Assembly (NCBI GenBank): GCA_963556495.2
Contig: OY747704.1
Location: forward strand, 11,065,501 to 11,129,500
Source: Valencia hispanica
Taxonomy: Eukaryota; Chordata; Actinopteri; Cyprinodontiformes; Valenciidae
Direction of reading: 5' to 3'
DNA length: 64,000 bases
How positions within the stretch are numbered: the stretch's first letter is position 1; every line of letters begins with the position of its first letter. Below the pieces are notes generated by a model. The model worked only from the letters and a program-made list of their open reading frames with translations, was not told the DNA's origin and did not search any database. Positions 1 to 11,352 of the stretch are shown here, in pieces. The translations under genes were made by a program, and so were the position numbers.

Positions 1-2551
1 TGTTAAATATTATTTCCAAAATAGGCTTTTTAATGCATTTGACATGCATTTAGTATCAGTGGATTGCTCGGGATCTCAGGATTATAAATATGTCATCGCT
101 CTATCTGAAAAACTAAACGCAACAGATCTAGGAAACTGCAATCTTAACATCAAGTGATCTTGGATAAAAATAGATCAAATAGAACAGAGAATATTCCAAT
201 TTAAAGCATAATGAATGATGGATGATTATTATGATTTATTGGTGCATACGAGTCAGATTTAATGTTTAAACTAAACTATATTATCTTGAAACCTTGCTAT
301 AGTTTTAATGGTGATAATATAATAATGATTAATTATCTAAACGTGACTCAGTGATTTACTGGAGAATAAATTCCTACATCATTCCTACATCATTTTTGAA
401 AACATATTTGCTGGAACACATTTCCAACAATCATTAATAATGATATTTTTCTGCAAGGTGCAAATATGAATAAACATTCTTTAGTCTATTTGATTTATTA
501 TGCTGGGTTTTCCAAAGCAATGCTTCAAATTAATGTGAGAGATGGAAATGACATTTACCTCATCAATCTAATATTTGAGTATTTTCTAACCTGAATCCAT
601 ATTAATTTTATAGCCTATTAAATGGGTGTGCTGTACTCAGTGAGTTACAGCGGGGGGAAATAATGCACAAAGGTAAATGGTAATATAAAATTTGAACTAT
701 TGTAACTGATTAAAACTGGTTCGACCTAAAACTATAACACTCTGTGTTCATGAGATAAGGGGCGGCCGCATTTGGCCGGGGAACCTTAGCTTGAAAACGT
801 TCTTTTAAGATTCTATGAGAAACGATGGAATTCAGCTTTAAACTAGATGAATGATGATTTCTATGTTTAACTAATACTTTTGATAAACGTAGCCTACTCA
901 GTAGTAAATAGAAATAACACGGAAAACGCACGGTTAAAATCGGATATATATTGAAAACCAACTCCAGTTAATACAAATCCGAGTAGCAGTATGAAAGTGT
1001 TTCAGTCTTTTGAGTAATTTACAGAAAACGAATCAGAAACAACGCGGATAAAAACTCTAAGGTTAATCTTAGCCAGCGAGTTATTAACTACAATGTGGTA
1101 AAAATTATCTGAAATAAAGTCTGTTCCAGGTTTAATATGATTATCTTGTAGCTAATCAGCTAATGGAGCCACAAGCTTCTTTCTTACGACCGATGTGCTG
1201 CGATTCTCTGGTTGTAAACAATCACAGATCCCGACACTGATGAAGCGTTAATAGCGCTCTGCAGCTGGAAGTCTAAAAATAGGAACTTGAACACTTGTTT
1301 GGATGAAAAGTTTAGTCTTGAGTTTTCAGTTACTTCCTGGATGTTAACGAGTCCGGGTTAGTCAAACTGTTTGTTTTTTGCGCAAAACCACTTCCTGTTT
1401 CAAACATGAGCTTTCCAAATCAAAATATGGTAATGCTTAACTTCATGAATAATGCTTTTATTTTCCCAAGAAGGGGAACTTCTGCTGTACCGGCAGCAAA
1501 GTGACAGATAATAGAAGCATTTAGATCATAGACCGTACATTTAGATTTACACAAAGGAGGTAGAAAGCATGAAACAAAGGGAGGATTAGAACATTAAATG
1601 ATAAAGAATAAATCTTTAGCCATACCTCGACCAAAACGAACTTTTCCTTAATGATAGTAATGTTTAATAAAAATGTTTAATAATGACACATTTGGGAAAC
1701 ACTAGGCTACCTGTTTCAGCTGCATATGTGAGGGTTGTGTATTTGGTGCAATCTTTAAGGCAACAGGTGTGACCTACACACACAGTGGGGTTTAACTTGG
1801 TTTCTATTTTTTAAAATTTAGTTTACTTCATTAAGACAAATGATGATAAAAATAGATTCAGAATTTCGGTCACTGTTCTAAAGACAGGACAAATGTGCAC
1901 ATTATATGCTATAGATCGCATAAAAACAGGGTGTCAGAATAATAAATGTGAGACCTACTATCAAACCGCAGTAAATTCTATTCAGTTGTAACACTTTTTG
2001 ATGTTTGAGGGGGTTTTTGTGTGTTCCTTTTAATAAAAGATTAAATGAAACAGGAGTAACAAGGCTAATTTTAAAATATAAGCAGTCTAAAGTACTGAGT
2101 AGAGGTAAAAAGTGGGCAAATAGATAATTACTCCGGTAGAGTATAAAGTATAGCTCAAGTCCTACACAGAAACTGCAATGAAGAAAAGTTTCTTTCTTAA
2201 GCAAGAGTATCAGGTACAGGTAAAAAGGTTACTTGACATCGTTGTTATTAAAATAGAGTGGCATACTCAAATCTGAATGTGCAGCTGAGTTAGATTAATT
2301 GAATTGGAGATGTTTTGCAGTTATACAGGTTTTAAAATTGTGCATTTAGAATAAATGTATTTTTTTTTTTCGAGGAGTTGGCAGAGAATAAACTGTGGGA
2401 AACAGAGGAGCAAATAACAGCAGCAGAGATATTAATTAGGTAAATAAACTGTGTCCTGAGTAAAACAATTTTAACTAAGGTGGTTGCAAAGATAATCCTT
2501 TCTGTAACATCAATTAGATTCTGGAAAAGCAGGGTCTGAAGAAGTTGTCTA
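1..2551. other. AT-rich non-coding stretch, no gene recognised
   Basis: Both strands carry only short reading frames with no recognisable motif. The base composition is AT-rich with many stops. I see no transposon end, RNA gene or splice-bounded exon that I can defend. Confidence 0.6.
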
Positions 2552-2595
2552 ATTCAATTCAAAATACTTTATTGATCCCAGAGGGAAATGAAGTG
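2552..2595 (-). repeat. Retroposon 3' tail ('tttattgatccc' family), minus strand
   Basis: The stretch carries the motif tactttattgatcccagagg followed by gaaat. Near-identical motifs occur at 12,880-12,925 and 54,547-54,600 (minus) and at 53,395-53,443 (plus), where the sense strand reads gaattt...gggaatcaataaagtatc followed by ATCT repeats. Recurrence at four sites, always next to AAT-rich or tetranucleotide runs, identifies it as the 3' end of a dispersed retroposon family. Only the tail is present here. Confidence 0.65.
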
Positions 2596-2667
2596 TTTTG
2601 TAGCTAATGCAAGTAGGACTAAAATTCTTAAATACATTAGGTAACTATGTGGTGAAATTATTTTGTT

Positions 2668-2732
2668 TTTGCAAGGCAAGGCCAGGCAATTTTATTTGTA
2701 TAGCACACTTTCAACAACAAGGTAATTCAAAT
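2668..2732 (-). repeat. Isolated L2-B LINE 3' tail, minus strand
   Basis: This is the reverse complement of the 3' end of the L2-B LINE at 45,560-45,631: the TTGCC pentamer run, then a 'ctatacaaataaaattgcc'-like end, then the caccttgaattacc region with small differences. It is probably a severely 5'-truncated insertion of that LINE family, which is typical of target-primed reverse transcription. Confidence 0.75.
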
Positions 2733-4778
2733 ATAAGAACCTAATTGCAAACCTAAATGATTGGGATATGATTATCTGGGGGTTGAAGATGCCTCAGCAG
2801 TGGCAGGAGCAGGATACACAGGTTCTGAGGTTAGGCCTTATGCATGACCTTTAACCTACTATGTTTCTTTTCTTGACACTGGAGAAGCGGTTGAAGTTAT
2901 TGTTTCCTTGTTTCTTGATTTTTAAGGCATGTGCAAGATGCCTTAAAAAAGGGGGGGATTGGATTTGATAGTAATTGGAACAGATTTTTAAGGGATTATG
3001 AAGAGAATTGTAACTTGCAAGTAATTGAGTTTCTTGTGAATCATAACTCCGTCATAAATTAATGAGGGTTTTTACTACCTGGACTTGACATCTGACTTCA
3101 TATTCCATTTCGGTTTGGGTTCAGACTTGTAGTACATATTGTGTCTGGGAACTTTAAAAAGTTTTAATTTGATCTGAAAACCTTCTTTACTTCTTGCTGG
3201 GAGCAGTTGATTCTTGGGATTTTTTACTCTCACAAGTTGGAATGGTTGGTTGTCTTTTTCTTGGCATGGATTTAGTACAGAGTGATTTGGAGACATTTAC
3301 CTTAATTGTAATCTAGCTTCAGTTGATGAGGTTTGGCTCATTAACCAGGTTGTGAGTTGTTTAGAATTGCTTTTGCACACAGTTGCATCAGGTTGATCTG
3401 AAACCATACTCCGAGGGTGTGGGTTCCACTTAATCACTTGTCATAATCATCCTATTCATCTTTTGTGAATTGGCTCACCTATGTTTGAACATCAATGCTC
3501 TAATACCTAATTAGCTCAGCTCCCAAGGGTCGCACTGGGAGGTTCTCACTGAAGGACCTTCTGAGGGGTGACCACTCTCAATTTTCTGAGGAAGGACTGA
3601 TCGGTGGCTACGGGTCACTGGATGCTGGCGGAGGCTGACTTCATGGCAACAGACAGCAAACAGCGCAAGGGAAGAGTATACATTTCAACATTTAGTGTTG
3701 ATGTAATACCATCTGAAGTGTACTGGAAGATGCTACATAATTTCTCCTGTGTTCTGTGTTTTATCTAGAACATCCTGATCGATGACGAGACCTGTGGATG
3801 GGCGCCTCTGGGGCGAGGGGCTGTTGAGATGACATTTTGCCCACAAGAAAATGGCGTAAGAAGACCCCGTGGGTTTTCGGTCTCAATGCACAGGAGTCTC
3901 AGCAAAGTCATCTGGAAGGATCTAATTTTTGTCACTGTGAGCTAATTCCATGGCCAAGCATGTCTTATGTCTGATTGTAATTCGTGTTTTGAACATTGTC
4001 TTTTTTTTGGATCAACCTACCAACCTTTTAGGGAGATTTGTGATAGCACTTTAGAATTTTTCTTAATATTTATGGTATCATTTAAGTTAATAAAAGCAGG
4101 GAATTGTGGTGGAAAATTGTTATGCAATTAGGAATTAAGTGTATATTCTCTGTTTAGGGAATGCATCTAGGGTAAAATGACAAGGTTATTGCTCCAGCTT
4201 AATGTTATGAGAAAGATATATGTGTCAGGTCACCAGAGAGACAGACGCCGGGGCAGTAAGATAACAGTCTGGCCTTCGGATGTGCTGCTTTATGCGTTGA
4301 TATAAGACTCGCATGAAGCAGTTCTCCGGAGGCGGGGCGTGAACGTTGGAGAAGACATCTACAGAGATAAACAATGATTGCTGAATACTATTTAAGCGGT
4401 TAGTTAGAAAGGTTGGTTAGGGTGATGCACGAGTAACTCTGTCCCCTCCGTGTCTGGCCAGACATGTTTGAATTAAATACTTAAACGCCTTCTGGGACTC
4501 AAGTCTTCTTTATAATGGAAACCCTGAGATACTATTTTTTGCCATCACACAGTCATGACAGTGTTTCAGGAGTGTGCCAAGTGTCCTCTTTTTTTAGAAA
4601 ACAAAATATGGTCACCCGAAATTTGGGAGAGTGAGGTGAGAGGATGGAGCCAGCTAGGAAGAAGAGGATTTCCTCTGTGTTGGATCCAAATATTAGCAGG
4701 TTGGAAACCCCCATGAAGTATTGGGAAAAGCAAAAATTGTAGTACCCCAATTTATATAGTCTAGCACTTGTGTTTTTG
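2733..4778. other. Non-coding stretch, no gene recognised
   Basis: I could not recognise a gene here. A segment around 4,200-4,550 has TATA-like and polyadenylation-like strings reminiscent of an LTR, but no matching target duplication was found, so it is not called. Confidence 0.5.
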
Positions 4779-4892
4779 TGTACGCCGGCATCTGTTGTGC
4801 CTTGTGAAAGAGTGTTTTCGAAGGCTGGTGAGGTGGTGTCAAGAAAAACAAATCTCTTAAAACCTAAACTGTTGAGAAACTGCTATTTTTGA
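4779..4892 (+). pseudogene. hAT transposase C-terminal (dimerisation) fragment
   Basis: One 37-codon frame ending in TGA at 4890-4892 reads through PASVVPCERVFSKAGEVVS and RKTNLLKPKLLRNCYF. This is the hallmark end of the hAT family dimerisation domain (hATC), where 'P.S..CERVFS.AG' and 'R..L.P..' are conserved. In intact hAT transposases this domain closes a protein of about 600 residues and mediates multimerisation. Here nothing of the BED finger or catalytic core is visible upstream, so it is an isolated relic. The first residue shown is arbitrary, since the frame is open upstream for only a few codons. Confidence 0.75.
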
Positions 4893-5054
4893 ATAAAAAT
4901 GTTTTCCCCTGTTCTGTACATCATTGCCCAAGTTACACAATCATTTTTAGTGCCCTCTTCCTAGTTCCACAAGCATTTTCACTTTCCTCTGCTTGCTTAA
5001 GCCCATGCGTATTGCCTTAAGTGACAGAAAAACATTATTACACAACCTGCCATT

Positions 5055-5360
5055 ACATATGATACTACCATTTTGGGATCATTTACAGACAGAAAACAAT
5101 AAAAATATGTTATTATTCACATTTGTAGTATTTTATGTAGAGATTTTTTTTTTACCTCATAGTCATTCCCACGAACCATCGCAGACTTACAACTTTAATG
5201 CATCACACATATGATACTACCATTTTGGGATCATTTACAGACAGAAAACAATAAAAATATTTTATTATTCACATTTGTAGTATTTTAAGTAGAGATTTTT
5301 TTTTAACTCATAGTCATTCCCACGAACCATAGCAGACTTACAACTTTAATGCATCACACA
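5055..5360. repeat. Tandem duplication, two copies of ~152 bp
   Basis: Copy 1 (5055-5206) and copy 2 (5207-5360) are nearly identical head-to-tail. Both start at acatatgatactaccatttt and end in ctttaatgcatcacaca. They differ by only a few substitutions and a change in T-run length, so the duplication is recent compared with its surroundings. No coding content is evident. Confidence 0.9.
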
Positions 5361-5919
5361 TTAAGTGGCTAAGAGCTACAGCTGCCTGTGATTATGTACC
5401 TGGCCAGTAGGGGGGTTTGAGATCACATGAAGCCCCGTGAGCTGAACCCTTCCTTGAACCAATTGGCTCAAGTGGCTCAATGCCTCATGGGGCTTCATCT
5501 CACCATCACTAGCTGTCAGGTAGCGTTCGGAGGTGGAGCATGGATTAGGTAGGAACTTGAAGCTGGCATGCAGTCAAACATGGAGGAATGACCAAGGCTT
5601 ACTGAGAAGCTGAAGAACAGCTCACAAGTAGGTTGAGACAAGGAAATACCTTTGAAGGAGCACAGAGAAGGATTAGCAGGTTTGTCATAAGAATCACACT
5701 TGGAACTCAGGAGATCACATGGAGCACTTTTTACCAAAGAGCTTTAAGCTATAGCAGGCTACTTACAGTGAGTGAGGACAGCTATACAGGAAGATTGATG
5801 TTAGCACCAGCCAATGAATATGCAGGTCCCACCCACTGACTCTGATTGGCAGATGAACTCTTCTGTTGAAAAGTGACATTCTGAAATAAATAATCCACTG
5901 GGAAAACACCATTATGAAA
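5361..5919. other. Non-coding stretch, no gene recognised
   Basis: Short overlapping frames on both strands have no family motif. The region contains a short near-repeat of the phrase around 'aagccccgtgag / catggggcttcat' (5,430-5,500), but nothing I can classify. Confidence 0.5.
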
Positions 5920-5942
5920 TTCAATTCAATTCAGTTTATTTA

Positions 5943-6227
5943 CACTCAACAATAATATAAACGCAACACCTTTGTTTCTGCTCCCATTTTTCATGAGATG
6001 GACTTTAAGATCTAAAATTAATTCCAGATACACAATATTACCATTTCTCTCAAACATTGTTCACAAATCAGTCTAAATGTGTGATAGTGAGCACTTCTGC
6101 TTTGCTGAGATAATCCATCCCACCTCACAGGTGTGCCACATCAAGATGCTGATCTGACATCATGATTAGTGCACAGGTGTACCTTATACTGCCCACAATA
6201 AAAGGCCACCCTGGAATGCGCAGTTTT
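5943..6227 (+). repeat. Left TIR of Tc1 element
   Basis: The outer end pairs with 7288-7573 on the opposite strand, including the segments gcgttta/taaacgc near the tip and ccaccctggaatg at the inner end. The transposase ATG lies 13 bp inside it. Confidence 0.9.
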
Positions 6228-6240
6228 GTCTCACAGCAAA

Positions 6241-7254
6241 ATGCCACAGATGCCACAAGCATTGAGGGAGCATGCAATTGGCATGCTGACAGCAGGAATG
6301 TCAACCAGATCTGTTGCTCATGCATTGAATGTTCATTTCTCCACCATAAGCCGTCTCCAAAGGCGTTTCAGGGAATATGGCAGTACATCCAACCGACCTC
6401 ACAACCGCAGACCACGTGTAACCACACCAGCCCAGGACCTCCACATCCAGCAGGTTCACCCCCAAGATCGTCTGAGACCAGCCACTCAGACAGCTGCTGA
6501 AACAATTGGTTTGCATAACCAAACAATTTCTGCACAAACTGTCAGAAACCGTCTCAAGGAAGCTCAACTGCATGCACGTCGTGCTCATCGGGGTCTTGAC
6601 CTGACTCCAGCTCGTCGCCGTAACAGACTTGAGTGGGCAAATGCTCACATTCGATACCGTCTGGCACGTTGGAGAGGTGTTCTCTTCACGGATGAATCTC
6701 GGTTTACATTGTTCAGGGCAGATGGCAGACAGCGTGTGCGGCGTCGTGTGGGTGAGCGCTTTGCTGATGTCAATGTTGTGGATCGAGTGGCCCATGGTGG
6801 TGGTGGGGTTATGGTATGGGCAGGCATCTGTTATGGACGAAGAACACAGGTGCATTTTATTGATGGCATTTCGAATGCACAGAGATACCGTGATGAGATC
6901 CTGAGGCCCATTGTTGTGCCATACATCCATGAACATCACCTCATGTTTCAGCAAGAGAATGCACGGCCCCATGTTGCAAGGATCTGTACACAATTCTTGG
7001 AAGCTGAAAATGTCCCAGTTCTTGCATAGCCAGCATACTCACCGGACATGTCACCCATTGAGCATGTTTGGGATGTGCTTGACCGGCGTATACGACAGCG
7101 TGTACCAGTTCCCACTAATATCCAACAACTTTGCATAGCCATTGAAGAGGAGTGGAACAACATTCCACAGGCCACAATTGACAATCTGATAAACTCTATG
7201 CGAAGAAGATGTGTTGCACTGCATGAGGCAAATGGTGGTCACACCAGATACTGA
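6241..7254 (+). pseudogene. Tc1-type DDE transposase, one nonsense codon
   Basis: The frame from ATG 6241 to TGA 7252-7254 gives a 337-codon Tc1-size protein. The N-terminal ~110 residues hold the paired helix-turn-helix DNA-binding part (ALREHAIGMLTAGMSTR, then STISRLQRRFREYGST). The catalytic core has LFTDESRF (first Asp), FQQENARPHVA where the second catalytic Asp is usually in 'QQDNARPH' and is Glu here, and YSPDMSPIEHVWD (third acidic residue). A TAG at 7027-7029 sits just before PAYSPDMSP, where family members usually have Trp, a one-base change from TGG. The protein is therefore cut before its last catalytic residue. The Asp-to-Glu change is a second probable defect. ATG 6241 was chosen because the slightly longer frame lacks an ATG. 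Confidence 0.92.
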
Positions 7255-7287
7255 CCGGTTCTGAGTCCCCAGACCCCCAATAAAGCA

Positions 7288-7573
7288 AAAAACTGCACAT
7301 TCCAGGGTGGCCTTTTATTGTGGGCAGTATAAAGTACACCTGTGCACTAATCATGATGTCAGATCAGCATCTGGATGTGGCACACCTGTGAGGTGGGATG
7401 CATTTTCTCAGCAAAGCAGAAGTGCTCACTATCACACATTTAGACTAATTTGTGAACAATGTTTGAGAGAAATTGTAATATTGTGTATCTGGAATGAATT
7501 TTAGATGTTTAAGTCCATCTCATGAAAAATGGGAGCAGAAACAAAGGTGTTGCGTTTATATTTTTGTTGAGTG
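7288..7573 (-). repeat. Right TIR of Tc1 element
   Basis: This is the reverse complement of 5943-6227 with a low level of mismatches, ending gttgagtg and followed by the TA target duplication at 7574-7575. Confidence 0.9.
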
Positions 7574-7575
7574 TA

Positions 7576-8256
7576 TATACCGCTGATTCACCACAGTTGT
7601 CATCTCAAGGCACTTAACAAGAAGTCATTTGAATACATTTATACAAACATTACAGTCAGTTAAAAAGTTTAGGGAATTCCAGCAGATTGCATCAGTCATT
7701 GGTGTGAGGTCGGGCACCGTTGATCCAGAATTGCCAACCACAGCAATCCTTCAGCAATCCCTCATACTGAGCAAGCATGTAGCGACGGTGGAGAGGAAAA
7801 ACTCCCCTTTAACAGGAAGAAACCTCCAACAGAACCAGGCTTAGTAGGAGAGGCCATCTGCTACGACCGTCTGGGGGTTTGAGAAGACAGAGCAGAAACA
7901 CAGAAGGAACAGAAGATCTGATATAAGAGAACTTTCTATGTTACAGAAAGTAAAAAGTTGATAACAGGACACAGTGGATGTTCAGTTACTGGGAGGATCA
8001 TCCCAGTCGACACCCGCCGTCCAACAGGGCGTTGCAGCCAAGCAGGATACCAGACCAGGTATATCTTCTATGGAGAGAAAAACACTGAGAGAAAACAAAG
8101 TTAACAGTCGAAATAACAGAATGTACCGTAATACAACTGGAGAGTCGTAGGAAAAAAGGAAGTAGCAGAGTGAAGAAAATTGGCAAGTCTGTCCTCCAGC
8201 AGTCTAAGCCTATAGCAGCATAACTACAGAGATAGCTCAGGATGACCTTAGCCACT
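7576..8256 (-). repeat. L2-A 3' UTR
   Basis: This is non-coding sequence between the ORF2 stop and the LINE tail on the minus strand. The same sequence recurs at 25,085-25,770 and 54,930-55,535 (minus), and its last part recurs at 23,400-23,574 (plus). The strong conservation of this UTR between copies defines the family independently of the coding regions. Confidence 0.85.
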
Positions 8257-11146
8257 CTAACTATAAGCTTTATTAAAAAGGAAAGTTTTACGCCTGGCCT
8301 TAAAAGTAAACAGAGTGTCTGCCTCACGGACTAAAGCTGGGAGCTGGTTCCACAGGAGAGGAGCCTGATAACTAAAAGATCTGCCTCCCATTCTACTTTT
8401 AGAAATCCTAGGAACTACAAGTAAACCTGCAGTCTGAGAGCGAAGGGCTCTGTTAGGAACATAAGGAACAATTAGATCTCTGATGTATGATGGAGCTTGA
8501 TTATTAAGGGCTTTGTATGTAAGAAGAAGGATCTTAAATTCTATTCTGGATTTAACAGGGAGCCAATGAAGGGAAGCTAAAACAGGAGAAATGTGATCTC
8601 TCTTTTTAATATTCATCAGAACTCTTGCTGCCGCATTTTGGATCAACTGAAGGCTTTTAATGGCATTTTGTTGACTTCCTGATAGTAAAGAATTACAGTA
8701 GTCCAGCCTTGAGGTAACAAATGCATGGACTAGTTTCTCAGCATCACTCCTGGACAGGATGTTTCAAATTTTAGCAATATTCCGGAGGTGAAAGAAAGAA
8801 ATCCTATAAACCTGTTTAATATGGGATTTAAATGTCAAGTCTCGGTCAAAAATAACGCCAAGGTTCTTTACGTTATTACTGGGGGCCAATTTAATGCCAT
8901 CCAGATGAAGTGATTGACTAATCGGTTTCTGTTTAAGAACTTCTGGTCCAAAGACAGCAACTTCTGTTTTGTCAGAATTTAAAAGCAAAGAGTTTAGGGT
9001 AATCCATCTTTTTATGTCTTCCAGACATGCCTCTAATCTACTTAACTGATTGTGTTCATCAGGATTTATGGATAAATATAGTTGTGTATCATCTGCATAC
9101 CTGTGGAAATTTATCCCATGCTGTCTAATGATTCTACCAATTGGGAGCATATATATGGTGAACAGAATTGGTCCAAGCACAGAACCCTGTGGAACTCCAC
9201 AAGTAACCCTTGAGAGTGAAGAAGATTTATCATTTAGATGAACAAACTGGAATCTATCAGACAAATATGATTTAAACCAGCTTAGTGCTGTTCCTTTGAT
9301 CCCCGCAACATGTTCAAGCCTTTCTAGGAGAATATTATGATCGACTGTGTCAAAAGCAGCACTGAGATCTAACAAAACAAGAACAGACACCAGTCCATTA
9401 TCTGAGGCCATGAGAATATCATTAGTAACCTTTACCAGTGCTGTTTCAGTGCTATGATGAGCTCTAAAACCTGACTGAAACTCTTCAAACAGCTCGTTAC
9501 TGTTTAGATGCTCACAGACTTGATTAGCAACAATTTTCTCAAGGACTTTGGATAAGAAAGGAAGGTTAGACATAGGTCTGTAATTCACTAAGTCATCTTG
9601 ATCAAGGGAAGGTTTCTTGAGTAAAGGTTCAATTACAGCTATTTTAAATTCCTGTAGTACGTATCCGTTTACTAAGGATAGATTCATCATATCCAAAATG
9701 GGGCCAGGAAACAAATGGAACACTTCTTTAAATAATTTGGTTGGAATTGGGTCCAACATACAAGTTGAAGGTTTAGATGAGGCTAATATTTTTGATAATT
9801 CCGAAAGCTCGACTGAATCAAAACAGCCTAAGCACAAATGAGGTTCTACAGTTCTTTCCGATACTGCCTCATTTACTGAGGAAGAAGTAATCATGTTTAG
9901 GAGGATGCCAATGATTTTATTTTTAATAGAATAAATTTTATTTATGAAGAATCCCATAAAATCATCACTGCTAAGAGCTGGGGGAATAGTTGGCTCAACA
10001 GAGCTATGACTCTGTGTAAGTTTGGCAACTGTACTAAAAAGAAACCTAGGATTGTTTTTATTCGCCTCTATTAATGATGAAAAATATGCTGTTCTAGCTT
10101 GTCGAATGGTCTTTTTATACAGCAGTAGACTGTTATTGCAGGTTAAATAGGAATCCTCCAGGTGTGTAGAGCGCCATTTTCTCTCCAACTTCCTAGTATT
10201 CTGCTTTAAAGTACGCAACTCTGCGTTGAACCAAGAAGTCAGCCTCCTATGGCTAGCCACTTTCTTTTTTAAGGGGGCTACACTATCTAATGCCAAACGC
10301 AATGAGGACGTAACGCTGTGAACCAGATCATCAATTTCTGAAGGGTTAGAGATACAATTGCTGCCATCCACTGTGTTACCCTGAGACACTAAGGAAAGAA
10401 AGAATGGAACAGATTCTTTAAAAATTGTTACAGCATTGTCTGATAAAGCTTTACTATAATGAAATTTTCTTTCAGATTTAAGATGGTCGGTTAAAATAAA
10501 ATCAAAAGTTGTTAAGAAGTGGTCAGACAGGACCGGGTTATGTGGGTGGACTGTTATTTCCTCACATTCAATACCGTCGGTCAGTACAAGGTCCAAAGTG
10601 TGTTTATTCGAGTGGGTCGATCCCTGTACTTTTTGAGTAAAGCCAATTGAGTCTAAAATAGCATTAAAGGCTGCATTTAGGCTATCACTTTCAGTATCCA
10701 CATGAATATTAAAGTCCCCCACTATAATAACCCTATCAGTATTTAATACTAAATCAGATAAAAAATGTGAGATCTGATCCAAGAATTGAGAGTAAGGGCC
10801 TGGTGGACGATAAAAAACCACAAACAAAAATGGTCTTAATGTTTTGCAACTTGGATGAGGAAAATTAAGGGTTAGATGTTCAAAAGAACTGTAGCTATCA
10901 ATTGGTCTTGGACTATTTAGTAAATCAGAACGGAAAATGGTTGCAACTCCTCCCCCTCGCCCAGTATTTCTAGGAATGTGAAAATTAAAATGACTGGAGG
11001 GAGTTGACTCATTTATACTGACATAATCCTCCTGCTGCAACCAGGTTTCTGTGAGACAAAGGAAATCAATGTGATTATCACAAATCAAGTCATTTACTTA
11101 CAAAGTCTTTGAGGAGAGAGATCTTATGTTTAATAAACCACATTTA
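8257..11146 (-). pseudogene. L2-A ORF2: endonuclease-reverse transcriptase
   Basis: This is the replication protein of the LINE, which nicks target DNA and reverse-transcribes the RNA in place. An AP-like endonuclease comes first: CLTETWL (catalytic Glu), VGDFNIHVD, LDLVLTDG and LSDHFLTT (Asp-His pair). RT blocks follow: [73 protein letters not shown] (catalytic Asp-Asp), then NLGVIFDRDL. The C-terminal part contains [12 protein letters not shown] and ends FLFNKAYS. Two in-frame nonsense codons break it: TAA at 11,098-11,100 near the start of the endonuclease, and TGA at 8764-8766, where the sister copy at 25-28 kb has AGA. No frameshift separates the parts. The start codon is uncertain. Confidence 0.93.
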
Positions 11147-11352
11147 ATAGATTTATTTTTCTGTTCAGTCAAAGTTGTATTTATTTTTATGAGATTTCCA
11201 TAATTTGCTTTTGTTGGCTTAATTTTTAATCCAATTAATTTTGGCTGTGGGCAAGACACTGTTTCTATAGGGTAATGGGTGGGTAACAGTACAGAAGCAG
11301 CAGAGAGGTGGGTTAAACTACGACTGTGCTTCCTGGTCTGGACCCTGGGTTG

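Larger units (their letters stand above)
5943..7573 (+). mobile_element. Tc1/mariner transposon with long terminal inverted repeats
   Basis: Both ends begin cactcaac and are perfect TIR partners. TA dinucleotides flank the element at 5941-5942 and 7574-7575, the target duplication expected of Tc1/mariner. The TIRs are unusually long at about 285 bp each (5943-6227 and 7288-7573) and differ at scattered sites. The element carries one transposase reading frame. It landed in the 'tttatta-tagcgcc' 3' tail of the L2-A LINE, so it is younger than that LINE. Total length is 1631 bp, normal for the family. Confidence 0.95.

Noticed and set aside
4206..4551. LTR-like segment with TATA-like and polyadenylation-like strings
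   Set aside because: No TG...CA ends with matching flanking duplication and no second copy in the window.
6301..6993. 230-codon minus-strand frame opposite the Tc1 transposase
   Set aside because: Antisense shadow of the transposase gene, with no domain.
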